Shown here: piece by piece, positions 1 through 5,182 of the stretch
How the letters are laid out: each line of letters begins with the position of its first letter
How positions within the stretch are numbered: position 1 is the stretch's first letter
NCBI GenBank assembly: GCA_023412175.1
Contig: JAEYOB010000775.1
Span: forward strand, 1 to 5,182
DNA: 5,182 nt
Reading direction: 5' to 3'
DNA from: Pseudomonadota bacterium
GTDB taxonomy: Bacteria; Pseudomonadota; Alphaproteobacteria; Azospirillales; Azospirillaceae
Position numbers and translations under genes: made by a program
Notes under the pieces: model-generated
Seen by the model: only the letters and a program-made list of their open reading frames with translations
Told to the model about the DNA's origin: nothing
Databases searched by the model: none

Positions 1-832
1 GCATCACCGCGGCCGGCACCGGTGGGCGGTAGCCGAGCGCGCTGTGCGGACGCACGGTGTTGTAGGTGACGCGCCAGCGCTCGATGAGCACCTGGGCCTC
101 GTGCAACGTGTGGAAGATCTCCCGCGCGAGCAGCTCGTCGCGCAGCTTGCCGTTAAAGCTCTCGTTGTAGCCGTTCTCCCACGGGCTGCCCGGCTCGATG
201 AACAGCGTCTTCACCCCAACCTGCTCCAGCCACTCGCGCACCGCCGTGGCGGCGAACTCCGGCCCGTTGTCGGAGCGGATGAAGTCCGGCGGACCACGCT
301 CGACGAACAGCTCGGCCAGCCGATGCAGCACGTCGTCGGAGGTGAGCTGGCGGGCCACATCGATGGCTAGGCACTCGCGAGTGAACTCGTCGATGATCGT
401 CAACATGCGGAAGCTCCGTCCGTCGTGCGTGCGGTCGGTGACGAAGTCGTAGGCCCAGACGTGCTTCGGCCAACTCGGGCGAAGACGCACGCACGAGCCG
501 TCGTTCAGCCACAAGCGGCCACGCTTGGGCTGCTTCTTGGGCACCTTCAGCCCCTCACGGCGCCAGATCCGCTCGACCCGCTTGTGGTTCACCCGCCAGC
601 CCTCCTGACGCAGCAAGGCGGTGATGCGCCGGTAGCCGTACCGGCCATACTGGCCAGCCAACCCCACGATGGCGGTGGTGAGCGCATCCTCATCGGCCGG
701 AACCACAGGCACGTGGCGTTGGGTCGAGCGCGCTTGGCCGAGCGCCCGGCAGGCCCGGCGCTCGGAGACGCCAAGGGTCTGCTGGACCTGCGCGACACAG
801 GCGCGGCGCCGTTCGGGGCTCAGAAGTTTCCC
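1..832 (-). CDS. IS3-family transposase OrfB (integrase catalytic part), partial at C-terminus
   Basis: The frame read leftward from the slippery site gives GKLLSPERRRACVAQVQQ and runs without a stop to the window edge, about 277 codons, ending ...HSALGYRPPVPAAVM. It first shows an HTH_21-like region (ITALLRQEGWRVNHKRVERI). An rve integrase fold follows with catalytic Asp in WAYDFV (446-448), Asp in SDNGPEF (269-271) and Glu in YNESFNG (161-163). The last two have 35 residues between them, as in IS3 transposases. The C-terminal block WRVTYNTVRPHSALGYRPP is also diagnostic. The first in-frame ATG is far inside the domain, so I see no usable independent start; expression should depend on -1 frameshifting from OrfA to give OrfAB. 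OrfB forms the catalytic domain that cuts and joins IS ends. No internal disruption is visible. Only the last residues are off the window. Confidence 0.93.
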
Positions 833-1101
833 CGCGCCGCCTCCTGCAGGATCAGCTTGTCCAGCGTGAGATCGGCCACCGCCTTGCGCAGGCGCTGGTT
901 CTCGCGCTCAAGGTCTTTGAGCCGCTTGGCCTGATCCAGCTTCAGCCCGCCGAACTCGGCGCGCCAGCGGTAGTAGGTCTGCTCCGAGATGGCGTGCTCG
1001 CGGCAGGTCTCGGCAACCGTGCGCCCTTGCGCCACCGCCACCTCGATGGCGCGCAACATGCCGATGATCTGCTCGGGGGTATGCCGCTTCCGACGGGCCA
1101 T
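820..1101 (-). CDS. IS3-family transposase OrfA
   Basis: This 93-aa protein starts MARRKRHTPEQI. It is the DNA-binding half of an IS3-type transposase and recognises the element's terminal repeats. Residues about 7-50 form a helix-turn-helix (TVAETCREHAISEQTYYRWR is typical). Residues about 55-88 form a leucine-zipper-like coiled coil (LDQAKRLKDLERENQRLRKAV), used in this family for OrfA/OrfAB multimerisation. The start at 1101 is backed by a very purine-rich leader (1102-1115) with two AGGAGG motifs, 5 and 8 nt before the ATG. The frame stops with TGA at 820-822, just past the slippery heptamer at 826-832. OrfA alone usually acts as a regulator or inhibitor; joined to OrfB it becomes the active transposase. 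Its length and composition are normal for an intact gene. Confidence 0.93.
   Translation of the reverse strand: MARRKRHTPEQIIGMLRAIEVAVAQGRTVAETCREHAISEQTYYRWRAEFGGLKLDQAKRLKDLERENQRLRKAVADLTLDKLILQEAARGNF
826..832 (-). other. -1 programmed frameshift heptamer GGGAAAC between orfA and orfB
   Basis: On the leftward strand the OrfA codons here are CGG GGA AAC TTC TGA. The heptamer G GGA AAC fits X XXY YYZ exactly in the OrfA frame. Slipping back one base gives GGG AAA CTT CTG, which is the OrfB frame. It lies two codons before the OrfA stop. The sequence just downstream is very GC-rich and could fold into a stimulatory stem, but I did not establish a specific one. Confidence 0.85.
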
Positions 1102-1121
1102 TCCTTCCTCCTCCTGAGTGC

Positions 1122-1143
1122 CCAGCCTTCACATAGGGGCTGG
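1122..1143 (-). other. Hairpin in the IS leader, before the orfA ribosome site
   Basis: CCAGCC and GGCTGG form a perfect 6-bp stem around a 10-nt loop. It sits between the IS end and the AGGAGG-rich orfA ribosome-binding site. Insertion sequences often carry such leader stems to limit translation of read-through transcripts; whether this one does so is inference, as the stem does not itself cover the AGGAGG motifs. Confidence 0.45.
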
Positions 1144-1153
1144 AGCGGGTTCA

Positions 1154-1166
1154 GGGGGGCAGGTCA
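1154..1166 (-). repeat. Probable terminal inverted repeat of the IS, orfA-side end
   Basis: Read into the element the sequence is TGACCTGCCCCCC, followed by TGAACCCGCTCCAG. TG at the tip and a C-run are usual for IS3-family ends. The partner repeat lies outside the window, so repeat length and mismatches cannot be measured. If the inner TG (ending at 1153) were the true tip, 13 bp of flank would be host DNA. Confidence 0.6.
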
Positions 1167-2919
1167 GTGGGACCTCTTTCGGTTTGTCTTTGGTCGGGAT
1201 CTACCGGCGTTTGGGGCAGCCGCTGCCGCGGACGTGTGGGACGATCAGGGCAACGGGCGCATCCGCACGGCCAATGGAGAGCGCGTTCGCAGCCAGGAAG
1301 AGGCCATGATCGCCAACTGGCTTTTCTTGAACGGCGTGGACTACGCCTACGAGCGGCGCTATCAGTTCAAGACCGCCGACGAAGACCACCGTCAATACCG
1401 TCCAGACTTCTACTATCCAGGCATTGAGCTTTACCATGAGCACTTCGCCCTAAACGCGAATGGAGAAGCTCCATCCGATTTCACGGACTATTTGGACGGT
1501 GTCGAGTGGAAGCGCCAATTGCATCAGGAGCGCGGCACCTCGCTGTTCGAGACGACCTCGCACGGAATCCGTAACGGCACGGACTTTCAGCGCTTAGAAG
1601 AAGAGCTGACGAGGCGCGGCATTGAACTCGACCCCAACCCAGATCGCCCGATCCCAGCCGACGGTCAAAAGCCGATGGAGCCCGCGGAACTGACCGGCTT
1701 GGTTCGGACGTTCATCTGCCACGCCAAGAGCAACTGCTTGACGATTCCGGCGTTGCGCCAGCGGCTGGACGGCATGCCGGAAGGCACTTTCAAGCACCGC
1801 CACCGAATGTTCCTCAACATCGCTGCGCCCATTCTGGAAGCGTGGGACGCCGCCTTGGCGGCCGAGGATGGCATCGACTTCGAAGACATGCTCAACTTGG
1901 CTGCCGAGCACCTGGAAAGCGGCCGCTATGAGGCGCCCTACGAGTTGGTTATGGCCGATGAGTTCCAAGATGCCTCCCGCGCCCGGGCCCGCTTGTGCCG
2001 CGCCCTGGTCCGGAAGCCGGGACGGTTCCTTTTCGCCGTGGGCGACGATTGGCAGTCGATCAACCGGTTCGCCGGGGCCGACGTGTCTGTGATGACCGGT
2101 TTTCGCGAGTGGTTCGGCCAGGGGCAGATCCTCAAGCTGGAGCAGACGTTCCGCTGCCCTCAGGATCTCTGTGACGTGTCTAGCCGGTTCGTGTCCAAGA
2201 ACCCGGCCCAGATCAGCAAGCAGGTGCGATCGGTGACGCCAGCGATAGGGCCGGTGCTCCAGGCGTTCCAGGTGGATCGCAAGGACCAGCTGGCCGACGC
2301 TGTCGACCAGTTCGTGGAGCGGCTGGCCCAAGGCGTTCGGGACGGCACCATCCCGCCTGGCCGCAATGGCAAGGTGTCGATCTACGTGCTCGGCCGCTAC
2401 AACGCTGACCGGCAGTACGTGCCGCGCCGCAAAGCCCGGCTAGAGCGCTGGGTGGACGTGTCGTTTCTCACGATCCACCGCTCGAAGGGCAGCGAGGCCG
2501 ATTATGTCATACTGCCGGAGATGCTCAGTGTGCTTCGGGGGCGAAGCTTCCCGAACACCCGCGCCGACGATCCGGTGCTGGCCTTGGCCATGCCTGCCGG
2601 GGACGATTACCCCCTCGGCGAGGAGAGGCGCCTATTCTACGTCGCCCTGACCCGGGCACGGCGTAGCGTTGTCCTGTTCACCGTGCGCGGGCAGTGCTCC
2701 ATCTTCCTCCGAGAGCTTGAGGCCGACGGCGCCGTGGCGATCAATGACACCGACGGGAAGGCTGTCAGCGAGGAGGGCTGCCCCTCGTGCAAGCAGGGGG
2801 TTCTGCTCTTGCGAACCGGTCCCTATGGCGACTTCCGTTCCTGTTCGAACTTCCCAGCCTGCAGCTACAAGCCCAAGAGAAGGGTGTACCGGTCCACGGT
2901 TGAAGAGACACGGCATTGA
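1167..2919 (+). pseudogene. Helicase IV-like SF1 DNA helicase with nuclease-like insert and zinc ribbon, 5' end removed by IS
   Basis: About 583 codons of an ATP-dependent DNA helicase of the UvrD/Rep superfamily remain. Motif II is DEFQD (1957-1971), motif III GDDWQSINRFAG (2041-2076), motif IV EQTFRCP (2140-2160), motif V TIHRSKGSEADYV (2470-2508) and motif VI EERRLFYVALTRARR (2620-2664). The VGDDWQ and preceding DFEDML segments resemble Escherichia coli helicase IV. Upstream, 1399-1560 carries RPDFYYP...EHF, WKRQLH and FETTS, resembling a PD-(D/E)XK-type segment. Four cysteines at 2779, 2788, 2842 and 2860 (CX2C-X17-CX5C) form a topoisomerase-like zinc ribbon. The Walker A region is absent: the frame begins at the IS boundary, and the open frame further left is only antisense of orfA. 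ATG at 1306 could restart translation but would still lack the ATP-binding loop. No stop or frameshift is visible after the junction, so the damage looks recent. Confidence 0.88.
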
Positions 2920-3126
2920 CGCCTGGTTCGAAGACGAGCCGTTGATGTGTAAACCCACCTTATTCATCGTCCGCCCGTTGGTAACTGATCCGAGGCGTGA
3001 AGCCCTGTAAAATCAATGGCTTCTCGAAGTGGTTAGGTTTCACCCGGCGGGTGCACCTTGCCCCTATCGGGAAGACATTGAGTGTGAAAGGCTTTCTGTT
3101 CTCAGCAAGTCCCCGTGTCCGAGAGC
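2920..3126. other. Intergenic region after the helicase, no convincing gene
   Basis: No reading frame here looks coding on either strand. It contains a 6-bp stem (GAAGCC 2999-3004 with GGCTTC 3018-3023, 13-nt loop) and a short perfect stem CACCC-GGC-GGGTG (3041-3053). Neither has a T-run after it, so a helicase terminator is not supported. One arm of the 13-bp inverted repeat lies at 2954-2966. Base composition between 2941 and 3030 is visibly less GC-rich than the neighbours, which may mark a junction. Confidence 0.5.
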
Positions 3127-3140
3127 GTGAATAAGGTGGG
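2954..3140. repeat. Perfect 13-bp inverted repeat, arms 2954-2966 and 3128-3140
   Basis: CCCACCTTATTCA at 2954-2966 is the exact reverse complement of TGAATAAGGTGGG at 3128-3140. The arms are separated by 161 bp. Similarity continues weakly beyond the 13 bp on the GGTGGG side, roughly 18 of 24 positions matching overall. The right arm overlaps the first codons of the small ORF at 3127. A recombination site pair, a protein-binding site pair or chance are all possible. Confidence 0.55.
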
Positions 3141-3231
3141 GGTAGACCTTCGCGACATGCCGCGCGAGGTGCAGGTCATTGCCTACAAAAAGGTCATGAC
3201 CCCTTACATTCAGGCCGACCGCAAAGGGTGA
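3127..3231 (+). CDS. Possible small protein of 34 aa, or the remnant of a longer gene
   Basis: A GTG-initiated frame encodes VNKVGVDLRDMPREVQ, then VIAYKKVMTPYIQADRKG, and ends with TGA at 3229-3231. The peptide has a plausible globular composition and most codons end in G or C, as in the neighbours. The segment MPREVQ...AY...PYI gives an impression of a conserved short motif, but I cannot assign it to a named family. The frame is open from 3088, so an earlier GTG at 3115 is also possible. No good ribosome site precedes any candidate start; GAGAG lies too close to 3127. It therefore may be a decayed gene end. A terminator hairpin begins shortly downstream (3259), so transcription from the left would end just after it. 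No function is proposed. Confidence 0.35.
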   Translation: MNKVGVDLRDMPREVQVIAYKKVMTPYIQADRKG

Positions 3232-3248
3232 CGTTGCCCAAGCCCTGC

Positions 3249-3277
3249 AATGAAGAAAGCCCGGCGTGTCGCCGGGC
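3249..3277 (-). terminator. Intrinsic terminator of the ardC operon, possibly bidirectional
   Basis: GCCCGGCG (3259-3266) and CGCCGGGC (3270-3277) form a perfect 8-bp GC stem around a 3-nt loop. Read leftward the stem is followed by TTTCTTCATT (3258-3249), a reasonable U-rich tail. Read rightward the tail is CTCCTTCG, which is weaker, so the main direction is leftward, ending the ardC operon. The small ORF at 3127-3231 converges on it. Confidence 0.75.
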
Positions 3278-3528
3278 CTCCTTCGTCCCCGTACCTGTGG
3301 GGCAGCCCTGCTTTCGCAGGGGAGAATTGACTGGTACAGCGAGCGGCCTTTCGCTCCCGACCGTTCCGCCTCATGGCGGCTTCGGCTCCGGAACATCCCT
3401 GCGCGAGCAGGGGAGCGAGGGCGGCTGACCGTGAACGTGGAGCCAAGCGGCTCTTTGTCCTCAGTGATTGATCCCCGTTTCCGGGGCGTGCCGCCCACCA
3501 CCCGCATGTGTCGCCCCGGCTCCGGAGG
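3278..3528 (-). ncRNA. Candidate structured 3' UTR or small RNA made of serial hairpins
   Basis: Six short perfect stems stand in about 180 bp: 3306-3321 (CCCTGC, 4-nt loop), 3341-3356 (GAGCG, 6-nt loop), 3366-3379 (CCGCC, 4), 3397-3412 (CCCTGC, 4), 3440-3453 (GAGCC, 4) and 3473-3486 (CCCCG, 4). Read leftward, the first and last have GAAA loops, the stable GNRA type, in CCCTGC-GAAA-GCAGGG and CCCCG-GAAA-CGGGG. An alternative longer pairing joins GTTCCG (3363-3368) to CGGAAC (3389-3394). No protein-like frame is convincing. The segment lies between the stop of the 136-aa gene (3529) and the leftward terminator (3259), so it should be transcribed as that operon's 3' end. The strand follows from the terminator and GAAA loops, but the 3397-3412 stem has its GNRA-like loop (GCGA) on the other strand. 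An ncRNA class is not recognised. Confidence 0.4.
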
Positions 3529-3939
3529 TCAAGGGACCCCGTGATGAATCTTCGCTGAGGGGGCATGTGACGCCTCCGCATTAAGGAGCATCCGTCCCCA
3601 CGCACGCCACACCGGCAGCAGGTCGCCGATGGCGACGAGAGACAACTCCGACGAGCCCGGCACCGCGTCCGGTCCGATGTCGCCCCGCTCGATGGCCATT
3701 GCGGCGCGCCGGGTCCGCACCCGATTCACCTCCCCGATCCAGGCATTCGGCCCGGCTTCGGCACACGAACGCAGGAATGCCGTCAGCTCAGCATCCCGTG
3801 CCAGGATGCGCCACGTCGCCGGATCACAATGACCGGACGGCTTGCGGTAGGTCTCTCGCAGCAGAATGCGGGCCGCGCTGGCGAGTTCACGCTCACGCTC
3901 CCATCGGCGCCAGTTTCGCGGTGTACGGTGTTCCGGCAT
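3529..3939 (-). CDS. Uncharacterised 136-aa protein downstream of ardC
   Basis: I do not recognise this protein. It begins MPEHRTPRNWRRWERERE and is basic and helix-prone, rich in Arg, Ala and Trp, with no signal peptide, membrane segment or cysteine pair. The middle (WRILARDAELTAFLRSCAEA) and the following VNRVRTRRAAMAIERGDIGP look like amphipathic helices, and SLVAIGDLLPVWRAWGRMLL near the end is the most hydrophobic part. A start at 3972 would overlap ardC. I prefer ATG 3937-3939 because GAGGG (3952-3948), lying across the ardC stop, sits 8 nt upstream. The gap to the ardC stop is 11 bp, so the two genes should be co-transcribed and perhaps translationally coupled. Role by context: a companion of antirestriction or transfer entry; this is inference only. 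The short C-terminal tail after RMLLNAEASH looks less conserved in character. Confidence 0.75.
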   Translation of the reverse strand: MPEHRTPRNWRRWERERELASAARILLRETYRKPSGHCDPATWRILARDAELTAFLRSCAEAGPNAWIGEVNRVRTRRAAMAIERGDIGPDAVPGSSELSLVAIGDLLPVWRAWGRMLLNAEASHAPSAKIHHGVP

Positions 3940-3950
3940 CGGCACGGCCC

Positions 3951-5045
3951 TCACATCCGGGGTGCCTGCCAAGCGACATCGGGCTCCGGTGCCGTTACCG
4001 GAGCGGAGAGCGTCCCCGGCCCATACAGGCGCCGCCGCAGGTGCTCCGGCATCGCCTCGGCGATCTGCCGGGGACCGGCGGCCGAAGCCGCAACCGGAGG
4101 CGGTGCCGTCTGGCGGCTCACCGGAGGCTCGGCGTCCGCGTCTCTGGTCACCTTGGCTCGATAGTCGGGATGTCGGTCAAGGCACCAATCGGCGGCACGT
4201 TGGGCGTCGGCCGCCGCGCGGAAAATCTCACGCTTGTCCTCCTTCAGAGCCTTGAGCCAGGAGTCGATGTAGCTGGCGTGGTTCTCCAGGGCGGCCGGGA
4301 TGCCGAGTTCGGCGGACAGGAAGGCGCTGGCGAGCTCGGCCCGCAGCTCCTCCTGGGCGTAGGCGGCGGAACCGAAGCGGTTGCGCAGGTCGCGGTTGAG
4401 CCTGGACGGGTGGCCGGTCGCGTGCCCCAGCTCGTGCAGTGCGGTGGCGGCCCACGCCTCGCGACTGCTGAACGCCGCATCCGGCGGCAACTGGATGTGG
4501 TCAGTCGACGGGCTATAGAAGGCCCGGTCGCCACCGACACGTATGGCGACACCGCTGTTCCGCAGGATCACGTCGACCGCCTCCGGACGCCGCCAGGGCG
4601 CTTCTTCCGGTGTCGGCGGCGCATAGGCCGGGACGCCGTCCATCTGGCTGGCGTGGAACACCGGGTACGAGCGCAGCATCGGGACGGTCTTCGTGTTCCC
4701 GGTGTCGTCCGTCTTGGTGTTGTCGTCCGCGACCTCGACACGCTTGAAGAAGAAGACGGTGCTGGCCCGCTCGCCCCGGCGGACCTGCCAGCCCTGCTCC
4801 TGGGCCTGCTTGTAGCTGCACCAGCGCGGGTCGCCGCTCTCGAAGGCCAGCGGATGGCTGCCCAGCAGCAGCACGTTGATGCCGCGGTATTGGTGGCCGG
4901 TGACGCCGTTGACCGGGCCGGTCGGGGCAGCAGCGCCGGAGTCCCACGGTTTGCGCCAGGGCGGCATGCCGGTTTCCAGGGCGGCGACGATGCGGTCGGT
5001 GACCTCCTGCCAGTGATCGCGGCGAATGGCTTCATCCCTCGGCAT
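3951..5045 (-). CDS. ardC: ArdC-type antirestriction protein (ssDNA-binding domain plus zinc metallopeptidase-like domain)
   Basis: This 364-aa protein matches the ArdC plan. Residues about 8-130 form the ssDNA-binding N-terminal domain (HWQEVTDRIVAALETGMPPW, then YRGINVLLL and KQAQEQGWQVRRGE). Residues about 150-285 form a zincin-like metallopeptidase domain with HELGHATGH at 204-212 (zinc ligands H204 and H208, general base E205) and the downstream EELRAELASAFL (232-243), whose E233 or E237 would be the third ligand. The last 70 residues are Ala/Pro-rich and probably flexible. ArdC proteins are delivered or expressed early after conjugation and protect incoming DNA from host restriction; peptidase activity is uncertain for the family. 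The start at 5045 has GAGGAGG (5059-5053) 7 nt upstream. It overlaps the preceding gene by 14 nt and is followed after 11 bp by the 136-aa gene. No damage is visible. Confidence 0.9.
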   Translation of the reverse strand: MPRDEAIRRDHWQEVTDRIVAALETGMPPWRKPWDSGAAAPTGPVNGVTGHQYRGINVLLLGSHPLAFESGDPRWCSYKQAQEQGWQVRRGERASTVFFFKRVEVADDNTKTDDTGNTKTVPMLRSYPVFHASQMDGVPAYAPPTPEEAPWRRPEAVDVILRNSGVAIRVGGDRAFYSPSTDHIQLPPDAAFSSREAWAATALHELGHATGHPSRLNRDLRNRFGSAAYAQEELRAELASAFLSAELGIPAALENHASYIDSWLKALKEDKREIFRAAADAQRAADWCLDRHPDYRAKVTRDADAEPPVSRQTAPPPVAASAAGPRQIAEAMPEHLRRRLYGPGTLSAPVTAPEPDVAWQAPRM

Positions 5046-5182
5046 GGCGCTGCCTCCTCATATCGGCGATCTCCTCCCACGATGGCCCGGCATCGGCGTG
5101 GGCTTCCTCCAGCCCGAACTCGTCGATGTCGCGTTCAGTCAGCACATGGTCCGGACGAACCGGATCACGGGCGGGGTGAAGG
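5032..5182 (-). CDS. C-terminal end of an unidentified gene upstream of ardC, cut by the right edge
   Basis: The leftward frame entering at the right edge has 49 codons and ends with TGA at 5032-5034. It reads LHPARDPVRPDHVLTERDID, continues EFGLEEAHADAGPSWEEIAD and ends MRRQRHAEG. The peptide is acidic and then basic at the very end, has natural-looking composition and no stop up to the edge. Its last 14 nt overlap the ardC start, and its Met-Arg-Arg codons contain the ardC ribosome site, an arrangement typical of translational coupling. This makes it a real operon member rather than a chance frame. I do not recognise the family from this tail and propose no function. Confidence 0.65.
   Translation of the reverse strand, partial: LHPARDPVRPDHVLTERDIDEFGLEEAHADAGPSWEEIADMRRQRHAEG

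Larger units (their letters stand above)
1..1166 (-). mobile_element. IS3-family insertion sequence (IS407-like), cut by the left window edge
   Basis: The element reads leftward and contains orfA, a -1 frameshift site and an orfB carrying a DD(35)E integrase core, which is the standard IS3-family plan. The OrfA/OrfB sequences resemble the IS407 group (OrfA ending in GNF, OrfB resuming in LSPERRR); that subgroup is from memory, not a search. The orfA-side end is placed at 1166, where the + strand reads GCAGGTCA, so the element begins TGACCTGCCCCCC with the TG...CA ends usual for IS3 elements. From 1167 rightward an uninterrupted helicase reading frame begins, which supports the boundary. A second TG start lies 13 bp further in (ending at 1153), so the exact end is uncertain. 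The other end lies left of position 1, probably close, because OrfB is nearly complete. Target-site duplication cannot be checked here. Confidence 0.9.

Noticed and set aside
994..1166. Apparent N-terminal extension of the helicase frame, with an ATG at 994
   Set aside because: These codons are the antisense of IS orfA and its leader. The open frame is accidental; helicase-like residues appear only after the IS boundary.
1594..2331. Long minus-strand open frame (245 codons) opposite the helicase
   Set aside because: It is a shadow of a GC-rich coding strand. The + strand carries clear helicase motifs, and the antisense product resembles nothing I know.
2921..2942. tRNA T-arm-like GGTTCGAA near 2926-2933
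   Set aside because: The flanking bases do not form the T-arm or acceptor stem and no anticodon arm or D-arm is found upstream, where the helicase coding sequence lies.
2632..2967. Minus-strand open frame starting ATGAATAAGGTGGG at 2967
   Set aside because: Its start resembles that of the 3127 ORF only because of the inverted repeat. The rest is antisense to the helicase motif VI and zinc-ribbon region.
3192..3201. 10-bp palindrome GGTCATGACC
   Set aside because: A single short palindrome inside the small ORF with no promoter next to it; not enough to call an operator.
3300..3490. A working CRISPR array
   Set aside because: Only three degenerate repeat-like units, uneven spacing, no identical repeats and no cas genes in the window.
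3504..3574. Near-identical 12-mers GCATGTG(T/A)CGCC at 3504-3515 and 3563-3574
   Set aside because: Too short to count as a repeat, with one mismatch, and one copy lies within a coding sequence; likely chance.
3064..3605. Two overlapping minus-strand open frames across the hairpin region (3064-3507 and 3210-3605)
   Set aside because: Their translations are Arg/Pro/Ser-rich and follow the hairpin repeats, like the spurious proteins often called over repeat-rich DNA. They also run through the terminator stem.
4228..5080. Several minus-strand frames overlapping ardC
   Set aside because: They are out-of-frame shadows; the ardC frame has the HELGH motif, a good ribosome site and operon-like spacing.

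Overview
This window is a GC-rich piece of bacterial accessory genome, most like a conjugative or integrative element in a proteobacterium. That placement is an inference from three things seen here: an IS3-family insertion sequence, an antirestriction gene of the ArdC type carried by plasmids and integrative elements, and small unrecognised genes packed around it. No host-specific core gene is present, so the genus cannot be named.

Layout, left to right. (1) Positions 1 to about 1166 hold most of an IS3-family element of the IS407-like type, transcribed leftward. OrfA is complete. OrfB continues to the left edge and probably lacks only a few residues. The two are joined by a canonical -1 slippery heptamer, GGGAAAC, at 826-832. 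(2) Abutting the element, 1167-2919 on the + strand is the 3' part of a large superfamily 1 helicase gene of the helicase IV type. It carries an inserted PD-(D/E)XK-like segment and a C-terminal four-cysteine zinc ribbon. The Walker A part is missing, so the IS has cut the gene and this copy should be a pseudogene. (3) 2920-3126 has no convincing gene but holds one arm of a perfect 13-bp inverted repeat (2954-2966 / 3128-3140). (4) A doubtful 34-codon ORF follows at 3127-3231. (5) 3249-3277 is a strong intrinsic terminator, best oriented for leftward transcription. (6) 3278-3528 is a non-coding stretch with six compact hairpins. (7) From 3529 to the right edge is a leftward operon: the tail of an unidentified gene (5032 to the edge), ardC (3951-5045, start overlapping the upstream gene), and an unrecognised 136-aa gene (3529-3939) starting 11 bp after ardC.

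How the parts work together. The ArdC operon would act when the element enters a new host, binding single-stranded DNA and shielding it from restriction. Its transcript should run through the hairpin-rich segment and stop at the 3249-3277 terminator, giving a structured 3' UTR of roughly 270 nt, or a processed small RNA. The helicase/nuclease-like gene on the opposite strand converges on this operon and was disabled by the IS. The most interesting items are the hairpin array, the interrupted helicase with its unusual domain set, and the unidentified partner genes of ardC.
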